Positions 35,221-46,079 of a DNA stretch of 64,000 nt are shown here, in pieces (position 1 is the first letter of the stretch; each line of letters opens with the position of its first letter). A model generated the notes under the pieces. It did not search any database. It was not told the DNA's origin and worked only from the letters and a program-made list of their open reading frames with translations. The DNA is from Marasmius tenuissimus. Lineage: Eukaryota > Basidiomycota > Agaricomycetes > Agaricales > Marasmiaceae. The DNA is taken from the NCBI GenBank assembly GCA_029532415.1, contig JAQOTA010000069.1:1674001-1738000 (forward strand), written 5' to 3'. The position numbers were made by a program, and so were the translations under genes.

Positions 35221-35361
35221 CAGGTTGGACATAAGGGGAAACGGACGGGCGGACCGTAACCCCCGCTCGATCATAAGAACTTTCTGCGACCGGAAATTCC
35301 CGTTTTACAGGCCTGACTGTACATGCTTGCTCGTCACAGTCAGGTCGGTTACAGGCCTAGA
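35221..35361 (-). repeat. right arm of the inverted repeat
   Basis: About 140 bp, the inverse partner of 34526-34676; inner end caggttgg, outer end near caggccta. Confidence 0.65.
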
Positions 35362-35795
35362 ATCTTGGCTAGACTCCCACCACCCCCACCCTTCTCACGA
35401 AAACCTTCCCACTCACGGAATACCATCCTCCCTACTTTGTACCCTGATCTAGCTGAGCTGCTAGAGCTCACGCATAGTGGTCAACGACCTCCTGGCGCAG
35501 TTAACGTGCTCTCCAGGATCCGATCGTGCACACGGAATCCGCGCTGCCACAACGTGTGCTCATAGGCTCCATTTGGTACTCTTCGCTCACCGGCCGACGT
35601 CGCATCTTCCTTTGTCTTCCCCTTCATCCTCGCCAATTCTCAACTCGCGCCTTCCTCTTCCCTCTAACATCGAACGGCTCCTTGTCGTCTATCCCTCACA
35701 ACGGCCATCAATTCGTTTCTCGAGCTCACAACTCATAATCAATCGTCTCGGAATATCTGCTTCAGTGCAGTCTACGACCTGCCTGTGGAAGCAGT
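35362..35795. other. 5' flank of the NACHT gene
   Basis: 434 bp, C/T-rich, with no supported ORF and no clear TATA box. Confidence 0.35.
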
Positions 35796-38432
35796 ATGTA
35801 CATACTGAACAGAAATGACGGTTCGGCCCCCCAGAACAACAACGGCGGTGCGGGGACCCAGAACGTCAGCTTCGTAAACAGTTTTAACACATCTGCCTCC
35901 CATCGTGAGTTTCTTGTTTTGCGTTCGACGAGAACGCAACGCTGACCTTGACCATGTTGGTATAGGGCACAGAAACTTGTGGGATGCCATCGCGGGAGTC
36001 GGAGCTTCGCATAGCGCTGAGCAGCAGTACGAACGCGGAAAATGTCTCCCAGGAACCCGCGAGGAAGTCCTACGGAGGATTTTCGAGGAGTGGATTAGGG
36101 CCGGAGGGCAGGGATGTCCGATCTCCTGGCTCACTGGGACTGCCGGTGTTGGGAAAACCGCCATTGCCATAACTCTCGCCAAAGATTGCGAGCGGGAAGG
36201 CCTCCTGGCATCCTCGTTCTTCTTCTTTCGATCCGACCCCAAACGAAACGTTCCCGACGCCCTCATACTCAGCATAGCACACGGTTTGGTCTCGATACTG
36301 CCATTCATGCGATTTTTCGTTGAACGGAGGATTTCGCGGGATCCCAAAATTCTGGAAGCAAGCCTGGAAGACCAGTTCTACGAGCTCATTCTCAAACCGA
36401 CCATGACGTCCAGCTGGCTCAGATACTTCTGGGTTGTCTTCCTGCGCATCCTGTGCCTGTTGCTTTCAGGTATCATGTCATTGGACGTTGTGTGGGCATT
36501 CCTCTCCATCCTGTCACTCTTGATACCACTGCAAGTACCGAACATTGTCATCATCGATGGATTGGACGAATGTGGGGATGATAATGCACAGCTGCGCATT
36601 CTCTCTACCATCCAATCCGCGATTGATGGGAACCCTCATTTCCCACTACGCTTTCTGATCTGTAGCCGGCCAGAATCCTGGATCCGACAAGCATTTGATG
36701 CTCACCCCCCCGAACAGCTCTTCAAAGTTGAGCTGGACGAGTCCTTCATGCCCAGCAAGGACATCATGAAGTACTACCGCCATCACTTTCGCGAGATATC
36801 CAAGGATCCCCATTACCGACAGATTCCGTTCCCCAACATCTGGCCCTCGGAGGAGGTTCTTGAGACGCTGGTTGAGCATAGCTCCAGCCAGTTTGTCCAT
36901 GCGGCGACCATTGTCAAATATGTTAAAGACAAGTACGAGCATCCGATCCAACAGCTTCTTATCATCGTCGAAAAACTCCCGCCCCGTCGACCAGGAACGT
37001 CACCCTATCAACAGCTCGATGCGCTATACGATTTCATACTCAGCACAAATCCAGATCGAGAGGGAGTTCTTCGAATCCTTTCAGTTCTCCTCGTCTTCAC
37101 AGCTTTTTCACACGACCTGGATAGGCTGAAACCGTCTCCTGCGATTATCGAGTTAGTACTAGGACTTCCCACGGGACAAGTATCTCTGACCCTGCGGGCA
37201 ATGCACTCGGTACTGGATATTCGTGGGTCGACGGATGAACTCCGTGTCTATCATACCTCGTTCAGGGATTACCTGGTTGACAAAGCTAGGTCAGGCCATT
37301 TCCACATCGACACCCAGACTCAAAAGCATACCGTTGCGCGACAGTGGCTCTGGAATCTTTGCACTAGTAAAATGCGGACTTACAGGTATGATGTCTTTTA
37401 TCTTCTATTGTTGCTCTTGGAAATGCTGAACCTCTTTCAAATGAACGTGTAGCCTCAACCAACTCCGCAGCGTGAAAACCTGGCCATTCTTCCAGAAATG
37501 GAAGCAGTTCTGCGTGTCATTCCCAGAGCCAACTCGGGATCTATTGGAAGGTCTATGGAGTGTTGATCTCGCATCTGCATACCTGTCGAACGTAGGATCT
37601 TCTTGGGATCTTGAGTTTTATAAGCTAGTAACATGGGTGAAGAAATCATATGTACGCCCATCGACCACATTTCCTTGCTGTGTCCACTTCTGTGCTTACA
37701 CTTCTTCAATACCAGCATGTCCTTGATATGAACGAAAGCCAGGACGAGAAGGAGGTCAGAGACCACCCAAAGCCTGCCGGCGCAGATGACCAATGTGAGG
37801 TCGAGACTCACAGTCGCGCGATGGTCAAGGAAAGACCCGGTGTTGATCTTGTGGAGGATCTTGTGCACAGACTCCAGAACCGCCCCAAGCACTTCCATCT
37901 TGAATGGCCCTCGGACGTTTCTCCACGGAACAATGTCATGCGTTGGGTTGTGCATTGTACCGCGGGATGTTTGTGGAGTATTAGACTAGATGGGACATGC
38001 CCCAGCAATACCGACGATGTGCGCCTCACAGACTGTCATTGTGATCTCTCTGGAGGGAACGAGTCGTGTGTTTCGGGGCATCTTGCGTATCAGGAGGCTT
38101 GTTTGCAGTATGCTAAGGCTCACATCTCTCTTTTTGAGGAGCTTGTCAATGTGGAAGACAGCCATTTGACGGGCATCTTTCAGAACATGGTGCGGTCATC
38201 GCTCCTGGTCCATTGTCGACTTGATACAGACCTGCTCTCGCTCTGCCGGACGTTTTTTGGGACCGCGAAGGGTTGTTTGAGGATAGATTTTCGGAAGGAT
38301 TATGGAGAGGAGGGAAGGAAGAACATGGTTGCATGGATTGAGGTGGGTACCTATTGCTTTTAGGGAGTTGCTGTCTTGTACTGGAGTTGACAGTCTTCCT
38401 CCTTGATAGACCTTTCCGGACAGGTTCGCTGA
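35796..38432 (+). CDS. NACHT-domain P-loop NTPase (STAND class)
   Basis: STAND NTPases act as switches; in filamentous fungi many are NOD-like receptors linked to non-self recognition, though this one has no known role. Exon 1 (35796-35904) gives a polar N terminus (FVNSFNTSASHR). Exon 2 (35966-37385) holds Walker A GTAGVGKT near residue 94 and Walker B IVIIDGLDEC near residue 229, then LRFLICSRPESWIR, a sensor-like motif. The winged-helix-like end of the NACHT module follows (YHTSFRDYLVDKAR). A hydrophobic insert (YFWVVFLRILCLLLSGIMSL) lies between the Walker motifs. Exon 3 from 37453 has WKQFCVSFPEPTRDLLEGLW. A further exon from about 37710 carries EDLVHRLQNRPKHFHLEWPS. The end at 38432 rests on a final splice and is uncertain; 38363 is the alternative. 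No WD40 or ankyrin repeats seen. Confidence 0.8.
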
Positions 38433-39625
38433 AGAGGGAGAAGCCTTGAGAGCACAAGTCCTTGGTATGCCTTGGAAACAGTGGGAACAAAACTGGCGTG
38501 ATTGTAATGGGTAGACAGGCCTGCAGAAGGTGTTGTGAACGAATGACGGCTTCGGAGCTTTCGGTACTGGCTTGCCTTGATAGCCATTCGCTGATATCCT
38601 TATCACAAGGCTAGCAGGTTGACTTCTGCGGCAAACCAGTAATGCCCCCGCTACCAGCGAGAACTTTTGATCGCGGCTAGCCTGGTGACCGAGTAGCGGT
38701 CCAGTGCCTCCAGCTACAAGGGATTGACACTTGCATATTGTGTATCCACATACGTGTTTGGCAGTTGTAATCCCAGTCTAATCCCCTCCACAAAGCTGGA
38801 CTGACTCATTAAGCGCTGTCCTTCATTTTAATCTTGCAAGGGTCAGGTACGGGTTCGATCTGAAACGACACTCCTCCTGTCCACTGAATACACTGTATAC
38901 GTTCTGCACTGGTTCGTGTCAAACAGATTCGAACCGCCACCCACAACACCAAACTATCACTTGGATTATTCCACGTTCTATTCGATACTGTGATCCTAAT
39001 TCCTGGATCCAAAGGTAATTAATCAATTCCCGACCGCTCCCCAATTTCGTACCCAAATCTTGGTACTGCACCACGTCCATCCGGGAGGCTGCATTGTTGA
39101 CGTCCGTAGGGCTATTAACCATTTCTCGAGTCAATGAATTCGCACAACCGCTTCTTTGTCTCCTGGTGACACTGTAGTCTATCAGTCTGTCGTTGCGACC
39201 AGTCCACAAAGGTCCGAGTCCACAGTCGACTACTATGAAACCGAGTAAGATCTACTAGAACAACTCGATAGGATACAGTGAGCGTCATCGGTTCTACTCA
39301 AAGGGCTGCCATCTCTCTGAGTCTGATATCATACTGCAATACACCTCAAACCGTTTTACGGTTAGTCTGGGTCTGGAGGCGTGGTAGCTTGCCTGGTTCA
39401 ACAATTAAATATCACCGCGGAATCTTCCCTGTTACATACAAATTGATACAATGTTCACTATTTAATCTCCGCAACATAGCCGGCTTCACTGACTATCATT
39501 GGCAACTTGCCTGGAATTTTTTCAACCACTCTCAGAGGTGATATAGTAGATTGGTGAGCACGCATTCGTCAACTTTGTTTTCTCCGTGTTTTGATAGCCC
39601 CTGGAAGGGCATAATAGATTTGGGA
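38433..39625. other. intergenic, NACHT gene to F-box copy 2
   Basis: 1.2 kb. The last 300 bp resemble the 5' flank of F-box copy 1 in patches (for example atttaatctccgcaacatag near 39460). The tRNA-Ser seen upstream of copy 1 is not present here. Confidence 0.35.
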
Positions 39626-41503
39626 ATGAACCCAGACATCGGGACTCCCTTCGCCCGTGTGTTAAACACGAATTATGTCCCTTCGAATGAAGAGCTAGGC
39701 ACCCTGAGGGATCTAGTTCAAGAGCCTGAAGAACAGATACGCAAATTGGATGAAGAAATATCATATTTACAGGCCAGACGACAGGCACTGAGAGAATTCG
39801 TCATCCATCATCGTGCACTTCTCTCACCTCATCGCCGCCTTCCTACGGAGATTTGGGCCTCGATCTTCGTCAAATGTCTTCCTGATAACGAGCTGGGCCT
39901 TTGCTCACGCTCTACTCAGGATGCCCCTCTCTTGCTCACCACGATCTGCCGCCAATGGCGGGAGATAGCTTTGAGCACACCAGAGCTTTGGAACTCCATT
40001 CATATATATCTGCCAATACCTTCAGGCTTCCCGTACGGTGGAGAGGTAACCGACGATGCTTTCTCCTCCTTCTTGCTCGAGAGAAGAGAAGGCTTTAAAG
40101 TCTGGTTGGATAGGTCAGGGTCGCTTCCCATCACAATATCCCTCGCCTCGCACTCAAATGTAGCAGTCTATCAGCTTACTCCAGGTCAAAGCTGGCCCGG
40201 TTTTTCCTTCGCTACGAGTCGTATTTTCCGAGCTGGATTCACTGAACTGCTCGCCCAGTATTCTCATCGATGGAAGACAGTCGTCTTGGGTACGGCACTG
40301 GGCCGGTCATTGGATCTCGCCCCGTTTGAGACGTTGACAACAAACGATCTGTCATCTCTAGAGAATTTCTATAGCTATGGAGTAATCGGACATATATTCC
40401 CGGGCCCCGACGAGCATGATTCCACGACTACCACATCGCCGCTCGTGCGCATTCTTATCTATGCACATTCCCTCCGGCGTTTGAGAGTATCCAGCGAATG
40501 CATATCAGCTCACACACTGTCCCTACCACTTCCCTGGCACGGCCTGACAGAACTTTCCATATCATGCCCGTCTGAGGGCTCGCTGGATCCTGCTACGATC
40601 CTGCGGACTCTCGCAAACCAATGCCTCTCGTTGATCACATTCCGTCTTGATGTCAGATCGTCCACCACTGGACAAAATACGCTCGCTCCTGCGGTGGAAT
40701 GGTCTAGCCTTCAAGTCCTCCGCATATCATTCGACTGCCCTCCTTTTGGAATTGGCTTCGATGGCAATCAGGTAGCCCACACTCCTCTTGTCATCGGCGC
40801 GTTCGAAAGTGTCACTCTTCCTTCGTTGGTAAGGTTGTTCATCGACTTCGAGGACCCATATTACCCGCACAACCTACCCGACCTCGACGATACCTCCCTC
40901 GATGTCGGAACGCTTCCCTTTGAAGATCTCATGCAACGATCCGAGTGCCGCCTCACTCACTTCGAATTGTCCCACCTTCGTCAAGTTGGGATAAAACCGC
41001 TATCACGAGTGCTCCAGTCGCTTGACAGCCTCGTTTCACTGAATCTGGGTCGTACATCCCGTAAAAGTGTCGCAAGTTACGACGGCTGGGTGGCGCCTTA
41101 TGATAATGAATTTATCGTGCAGAGAAGGTGGCTAGAGCGGCTCTTCCAAGAGCTGCTCTCGACGTCCGTTGAGGACCGTAGCGAGACGCCGGAATTTATA
41201 CTATGTCCTAAGTTGAAGGAATTTAGGATTGGAGTTTGTTCCCTGGATGGATCCGACGTACTACTCGATTTTGCGATCAAGAGGCCAAACTTGGGATTAC
41301 TCCGGGTTGATTATGGGTCGGTATTACCCGAGGATGTGAGGAGGATTATGGATTCTGAGAAGATAAAGGAGGGAATGAGGACATTGCGAGAGGAGCAGGG
41401 CGTCGTCGTGGATTGGAAGTGGAAGGAGAAGAAGAGGCGACCATTGATCGACAGGAGTGACTCCACCGAGGATATGCCACACGGTGAGGATAGTTGGTGG
41501 TGA
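39626..41503 (+). CDS. F-box protein, paralogue pair copy 2, single exon, 625 aa
   Basis: A paralogue of the gene at 31293 along its whole length. The true start is ATG 39626 (MNPDIGTPFARVLNTNYVPS), which aligns with the start of copy 1; the open frame upstream has no ATG. A coiled coil (EEQIRKLDEEISYLQARRQA) leads to the F-box (LSPHRRLPTEIWASIFVKCL) and LLTTICRQWREIALSTPELW. A leucine-rich substrate region follows. Both end in an acidic SWW (QHSWW and EDSWW). Divergence is concentrated in the C-terminal two thirds, as expected for substrate-binding regions, apart from the identical 93-nt tract at 39890-39982. Confidence 0.85.
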   Translation: MNPDIGTPFARVLNTNYVPSNEELGTLRDLVQEPEEQIRKLDEEISYLQARRQALREFVIHHRALLSPHRRLPTEIWASIFVKCLPDNELGLCSRSTQDAPLLLTTICRQWREIALSTPELWNSIHIYLPIPSGFPYGGEVTDDAFSSFLLERREGFKVWLDRSGSLPITISLASHSNVAVYQLTPGQSWPGFSFATSRIFRAGFTELLAQYSHRWKTVVLGTALGRSLDLAPFETLTTNDLSSLENFYSYGVIGHIFPGPDEHDSTTTTSPLVRILIYAHSLRRLRVSSECISAHTLSLPLPWHGLTELSISCPSEGSLDPATILRTLANQCLSLITFRLDVRSSTTGQNTLAPAVEWSSLQVLRISFDCPPFGIGFDGNQVAHTPLVIGAFESVTLPSLVRLFIDFEDPYYPHNLPDLDDTSLDVGTLPFEDLMQRSECRLTHFELSHLRQVGIKPLSRVLQSLDSLVSLNLGRTSRKSVASYDGWVAPYDNEFIVQRRWLERLFQELLSTSVEDRSETPEFILCPKLKEFRIGVCSLDGSDVLLDFAIKRPNLGLLRVDYGSVLPEDVRRIMDSEKIKEGMRTLREEQGVVVDWKWKEKKRRPLIDRSDSTEDMPHGEDSWW

Positions 41504-41941
41504 GGGCTGTACTGGTACACTGGTCATCAAACACGATATGTTCGCCAATAACGACTGACCCTTTGATTCATTATCGACTGAACGAGTACTTGGACAGGAT
41601 AGAGCTAGCCAAAAACCACGCGGACAGAGTGAGCCCCAAAGTTGAGTTTATTTATGGAGGTACACCGGAGTCTGGAGTACTAGTTTCATTGATATCGTTT
41701 ATACATAGAGAAAACAAGCGGATGGGGTGCAGAAGAACCGAGTGTTCAGTGAATATGGGCTGTGGTAGTAGGCCACTGGAAAGAAACGGATATAAGGAAC
41801 GTAAAAGTCATCGACGAGGAAACAAGACTATAAGAAAGAGCGACAAGAGGTCATTAGACGCGACAGTAAGGGAGATATTTGGGTAGACACAGAAATCAGA
41901 GTTGCAAGCGCCCATCGTTCGTTCAAATCAAGAGAACAACC
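41504..41941. other. convergent intergenic region
   Basis: 438 bp. An A-rich open frame covers most of it, without family signal. The first bases share tcatcaaacacgatat with the 3' flank of F-box copy 1 at 33237-33252. Confidence 0.35.
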
Positions 41942-43409
41942 TCAGCCTTCCAAACGTCCTCCCCGTGAACTCGATACAACGACTTGACAAAGAAATGGCA
42001 AGGATCCTTGACGCAAGGATAGCCCGGGTGGTATGAGTGTCCTTTTCCCCGCTGGAACGAACTGTAAGCCAAAGGGCTACGACGGCGAGAAGAGGACCTG
42101 AGACGTACATCAAGGAAGCCCTGAATCAAGACAGCGGTGTTGTAAAGCAGCCCATCCAACGTCAGCCGACCATGGTCACACTGAACGGTGAGATCGACGA
42201 TGCTGCCGGAACGAAAACCAGGTAACTGCGGAGGCAGTGGATGAGATGAGTGTCATGGGGAGAAAAATCATCAACATTTGAACTCGCTGCGATCATAATC
42301 CGCATCTCATGTCCCGGTACAACACGCCTATCGACTTCTAGAGGTCCAATAGCGGGGGGAAGTTGAATCTCCCTATTGAGGATACGTTGTAACGAGAGCC
42401 CAGTCGACGAGAGTGGGATCGCAGCAATGACGTTGGCTGGAGGTTGATGAGAGAAACGTTGCGAATTCTCATGCGGAATTTCGCCTTGGAGAGGGCAGCG
42501 CTACAGCACACAGCACACGGTCAGATTCGTGTCTCGCATGCCTCAAAGATTTACAAGAACTTACAAGTGGTGAACAGAGAGAAAGCGTTCCAGTCATGTG
42601 CAAGATACATTTCTGAGGATCGTTGTTGCAAGATCCAGGTCCGGCTGTGCTCTGGGGAGCAACTTGAGTTATAAGCTGTCTTTTGCGATTGAAGTGAGAG
42701 CATCCGTACCTGGAGGTTCGGTTCGATGTAGCGCATTGGATACGATCTCCCGAATGCCGTCGTCGGGGGTGCTGCCTTGCGTCCTTGCGACGCAAAGTAG
42801 ACGGGTGTTCGGCCGCTCGAGTGTCCAGGGATCGGTACGGTACCCATGGCCGTCTCTGAGGAAGGTCCTGCGTCGAAGGTTGGAATCCCTGGACGACGAC
42901 TAGAAACGCGGGAGCTGGAGACGCTTCTAGAAATAACGCCGGCTGAAGGATACGGACGGGAGGTGTGTGAACTTTGGGTCCTCAAGGAAGGCTTGAATGT
43001 TGACCATGATCAGCGGAAAATACCACAAGACGAAAGCAGGCATACTCACTACTCTTCCACCATCGACATGGGTATCGGCCGTCCTCCGATATGTAGTCGA
43101 CTGTAGATTGATATGTCAGCTCAAAACTCGTTTATGATATGAATAAATGTATACACATACGCGACTGTGGTTTGAGATTTCCGGGACAATTTGGACGTTG
43201 CTGAAGCGACGAGTAAGACTAGCGGTGGAGATGGTCAGGCGAGTTGAGTTCTGGAAACGTTTGGACGGCTGATAAACACGTCAGCATACAATTGCAGCGA
43301 AGAGTCGGTGGCAAGGTGTCCTCACATCTAGGCGTCCTTCCCTTTCCATCTTCGCGACTTCGTAGAGTTCTTGGTGAGTTAGAGCATTGTTGTGATGGTT
43401 CGAGTTCAT
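41942..43409 (-). CDS. unrecognised multi-exon gene (Ser/Arg/Pro-rich N part, compact C part)
   Basis: No family recognised. On the minus strand, GT-AG splicing links MNSNHHNNALTHQELYEVAK (start 43409) to SKRFQNSTRLTISTASLTRR, then to a Ser/Arg-rich stretch (SRSVSSSRVSSRRPGIPTFD). Farther on, exons join in phase 0: HENSQRFSHQPPANVIAAIP and LSLQRILNREIQLPPAIGPL, then LPGFRSGSIVDLTVQCDHGR with LTLDGLLYNTAVLIQGFLD, then FVPAGKRTLIPPGLSLRQGS to the stop at 41942. The junction near 42660-42710 is unresolved: one donor and acceptor pair leaves the frame off. So either the gene has a break there, or two genes abut. No membrane span or signal peptide. The C-terminal part looks like a folded domain. 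Confidence 0.45.
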
Positions 43410-44275
43410 TTTCGGGCGGTGATGATGATTGGTATGTGTTGTGATGAGTGTAAGTGCAACTGGGATGAGAGATTGGTGGGGAGTGAACGCAATACCAACC
43501 CTCTTTATACGCACCAATACTGTGTGGCTGTAATCAACAATAGGCCACCGAGCCGTCCACCAGGCCACAACGTCGCTTTGTCACAATGGCTGCCACATTT
43601 TGATGAGTCAAAGTGGGCCAGAAGATCCCTTTCGGGGTAACACACAACAATGAACTCCCCGCCAAAGCTGCGATGTGGCATATAGTTTAAAGCTTCGCTG
43701 CGTCGATGGACCACCACTATGGTGTATTTGCAACATAAGTCACATCGTCCGAGTCATTATGGTCGTTATCGCAGGTGTGAACGATGAACTGTATTCTTGA
43801 ATCTTGAGCACCAAGCTTAAACAATCCAGTACGACAAATTTGGACTTGCGCAACGGAAAGCCAGCTAAAAGCCCTTTATGCACAATGAGAGCCCCTAAAA
43901 AAAGATGAAATGCCACCAAACGCGCCCTTAAGACCGTAAGCCTAGCCAATCGATAGCAGGTCCATCCCGATGCGACACAACTGCAAGAATTCGATGGTGC
44001 TTCAGAACTGCATACAGCGTCAACAGGCTTGAGTTCAGTGATAATTTCATCTCTTCTAAGGCGTGAGGAGTTGTTTTGGAGGTGAAGGATGAGGATGTCG
44101 AGCGTCCTGACTTTTCATCGACATCTGCCCGGCGAGACGAGAGGAATCACATCGACATGAAGAGATTGTCCTGAATAAGCTTGTGTGGCTCGAATGAGAT
44201 ATTTAGATTGTGAGGAAAATTTCAGGTTTGCGTGCAATGTACATGAAGGGAACGATTGTCTTCCCGGGACCCGTA
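43410..44275. other. gene-poor region
   Basis: 866 bp. No supported ORF, RNA gene or repeat seen. Confidence 0.3.
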
Positions 44276-45317
44276 TCATTGACGGTTGACGTCGACTCCG
44301 AGGAAGAGCGAGACGGCGTGCGAAATCGAATCGCGATGGTCCGTGCGCGCGTGGTCACGCGCCTTCTTCAACCGACTGAACTCTGATTCAAACTCAACTG
44401 CACCACTTCTTGACCATTTCCTACCGTCTGCGCCTCCAAGTTTGCCACAGTCAGCAAAATTTTGCCTGCACACGTTTTGGAACCCGGGAGAATTGATATG
44501 GACAAATCACTCTCGTATGTCGCTGGAAATACGGTGTGAGGTAGGCGTGGAGGTGATCAATTAAAATCCTGTTTTGTAATTGTTCTATTCAACTTGTCTA
44601 TGCCTCTGGCCAGTTCAGGAAGATCCCATACGTCGATCTTTACCGAATATTCATGCTCATTGAACGTTAAATCGTTTGATTCTCTCTGCGGTCATGCCGA
44701 ACGAAATATTTTCTACCGAGCGCGAGCTCCTTCAGAAGAATCTTGGTTTCGTTCAAGTACCCGTGAACCTCCCGTGGTACCATCGACCAATTGACCTCGC
44801 CCGAGTCTCCGATCGTTTTGGAAAGCTCATCCGCATCAGTGAGAGGCATGGCCTTGGCGTGGAAGCTTTACGACTTCGAGAGGGTAATGACCGATGACTC
44901 GGTCTTGACTGTCTTATCGGGCCTCCTGCTCTTGAATGGCACACTGATGGTAGTGTCCATCTGGTTTGAGCTTCCAGCGTCTCAAGACCGTGGCGTCGGT
45001 CACCGGTCATGGGACGTTGAGATCCACGGAGAACATACGACGAAGATCACCGAAGACTGTTGGGATCGAAGGAGAGTCAAAGTCGGTAAGGAGGAGGTGG
45101 ACAGCAACCAGTGGTACGATAACTTGGTTGTTTAGACTCGCATTCTGAATAATTGTACTTCCTGTCGGCGGTCGCTCGAAGGACACTGGTGAAACAACGT
45201 CAGTGCGTCTAGAGCAAGTGTTGCTTGGAAGACACTAGTAGTTTCTATTGTTTTTCCCTGATGCAGTACACCAAATGGAACATCGCAGTGTTGCGTCCAG
45301 ATCAAGGAAAAGGACAA
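44276..45317 (-). pseudogene. decayed protein-coding locus of unknown family
   Basis: Minus-strand fragments read like real protein but do not join. They are SNQMDTTISVPFKSRRPDKT with TESSVITLSKS, then an in-frame TAA, then SFHAKAMPLTDADELSKTIG with ALGRKYFVRHD in the same frame. In another frame follow NEHEYSVKIDVWDLPELARG and IDKLNRTITKQDFN. A last piece (FESEFSRLKKARDHARTDHR) ends at 44276. One in-frame stop and at least one frame change without a good intron suggest decay. A normal gene with introns I failed to see is the alternative. Confidence 0.3.
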
Positions 45318-45631
45318 GTTGAAGGGTAGCGTTACACCATCTCGAGCCTTCCAATTCGGAGTCGTACTAGTTGAATTGGCTTGAAGCCATCACTGGTGCT
45401 TGTGTCGAAGGGCGACAGCGTAGAGTCAGCTGATGGTGGTTGTGGGACAAAATTCAGACGCGTCGCAGGCAGGCATTGGTTCGCATCGCCCACTAATTTT
45501 TCCTGTACTCAGACAGTGTTACTAATACTTACCTACAGGCTAAATGAGATAGGGGGATTCTGACCTAGCCAATGCTGGACGGGTTGTGCGACTGGAAGAT
45601 GAACAGATGGGAAAGATGAAGGCAAAAATTT

Positions 45632-45723
45632 CGTCACCTGTGCGATTCGAACACACGCGCTCAAAGAGCAACCGCTAAATGCTGGATAGCAGGCGATCCC
45701 GTTAACCACTCCGGCAAAGTGAC
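45632..45723 (-). tRNA. tRNA-Ser(GCU): tRNA-Ser(GCU) with a 10-nt intron, second copy
   Basis: Identical to the gene at 30865-30956 except for one base in the intron (ctgctat against ctgctac after the anticodon). Same 92-nt length, stems and long variable arm; opposite orientation. Confidence 0.9.
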
Positions 45724-46079
45724 TTACTACAACGAGTGATAATAGTTAGGTATATTGGGCTCGAGTGTGGGAATTGGCTGCCAAAAAGCCCTCCAGCGTT
45801 CTTTTTCTACCAACCTCCATGTCGAACGCAGGGCACATCGCACTCCAGACCAACTACAAGAGTTTGCCGAAGAAAAAGTCTAGTCTCGAAGGTTCTTCTC
45901 AATCAGAAGTCTGGGTCTTGCTGCGGTTCGACATACAACCAGAATCGTAGCATTTCATCAGTTCACTACCGGATCGTCGTTCGATTTTTGCAAAATAAAT
46001 TTGGCGGGGAACACACGGGCAACTGGTGCTTACTCTTCTCCCTTCACCTGTCCGAAAGAACTGACGTGTTTAAAACCCT
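45724..46079. promoter_or_regulatory. 5' flank of the desaturase gene
   Basis: 356 bp. The ATG at 46080 is preceded by gtgtttaaaaccct, with a weak TTTAAAA element about 10 bases upstream. No supported ORF. Confidence 0.35.

Larger units (their letters stand above)
34526..35361. mobile_element. inverted-repeat element of about 0.8 kb, non-autonomous DNA transposon-like
   Basis: Arms at about 34526-34676 and 35221-35361 are inverted copies. The left arm reads cctgtaaaacggaagtttcc then ggtcgcagaaagttcttacg. The reverse complement of the right arm reads cctgtaaaacgggaatttcc then ggtcgcagaaagttcttatg. The arms diverge by scattered substitutions. The 545-bp interior has no transposase-like frame. 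I could not fix a target-site duplication. A foldback element or the end of a larger transposon family is plausible. Confidence 0.65.

Noticed and set aside
37455..37955. 166-codon minus-strand open frame
   Set aside because: Antisense to the NACHT gene 3' exons.
44791..45135. 114-codon plus-strand open frame
   Set aside because: The minus strand reads more like protein here, though decayed; no family signal on the plus strand.
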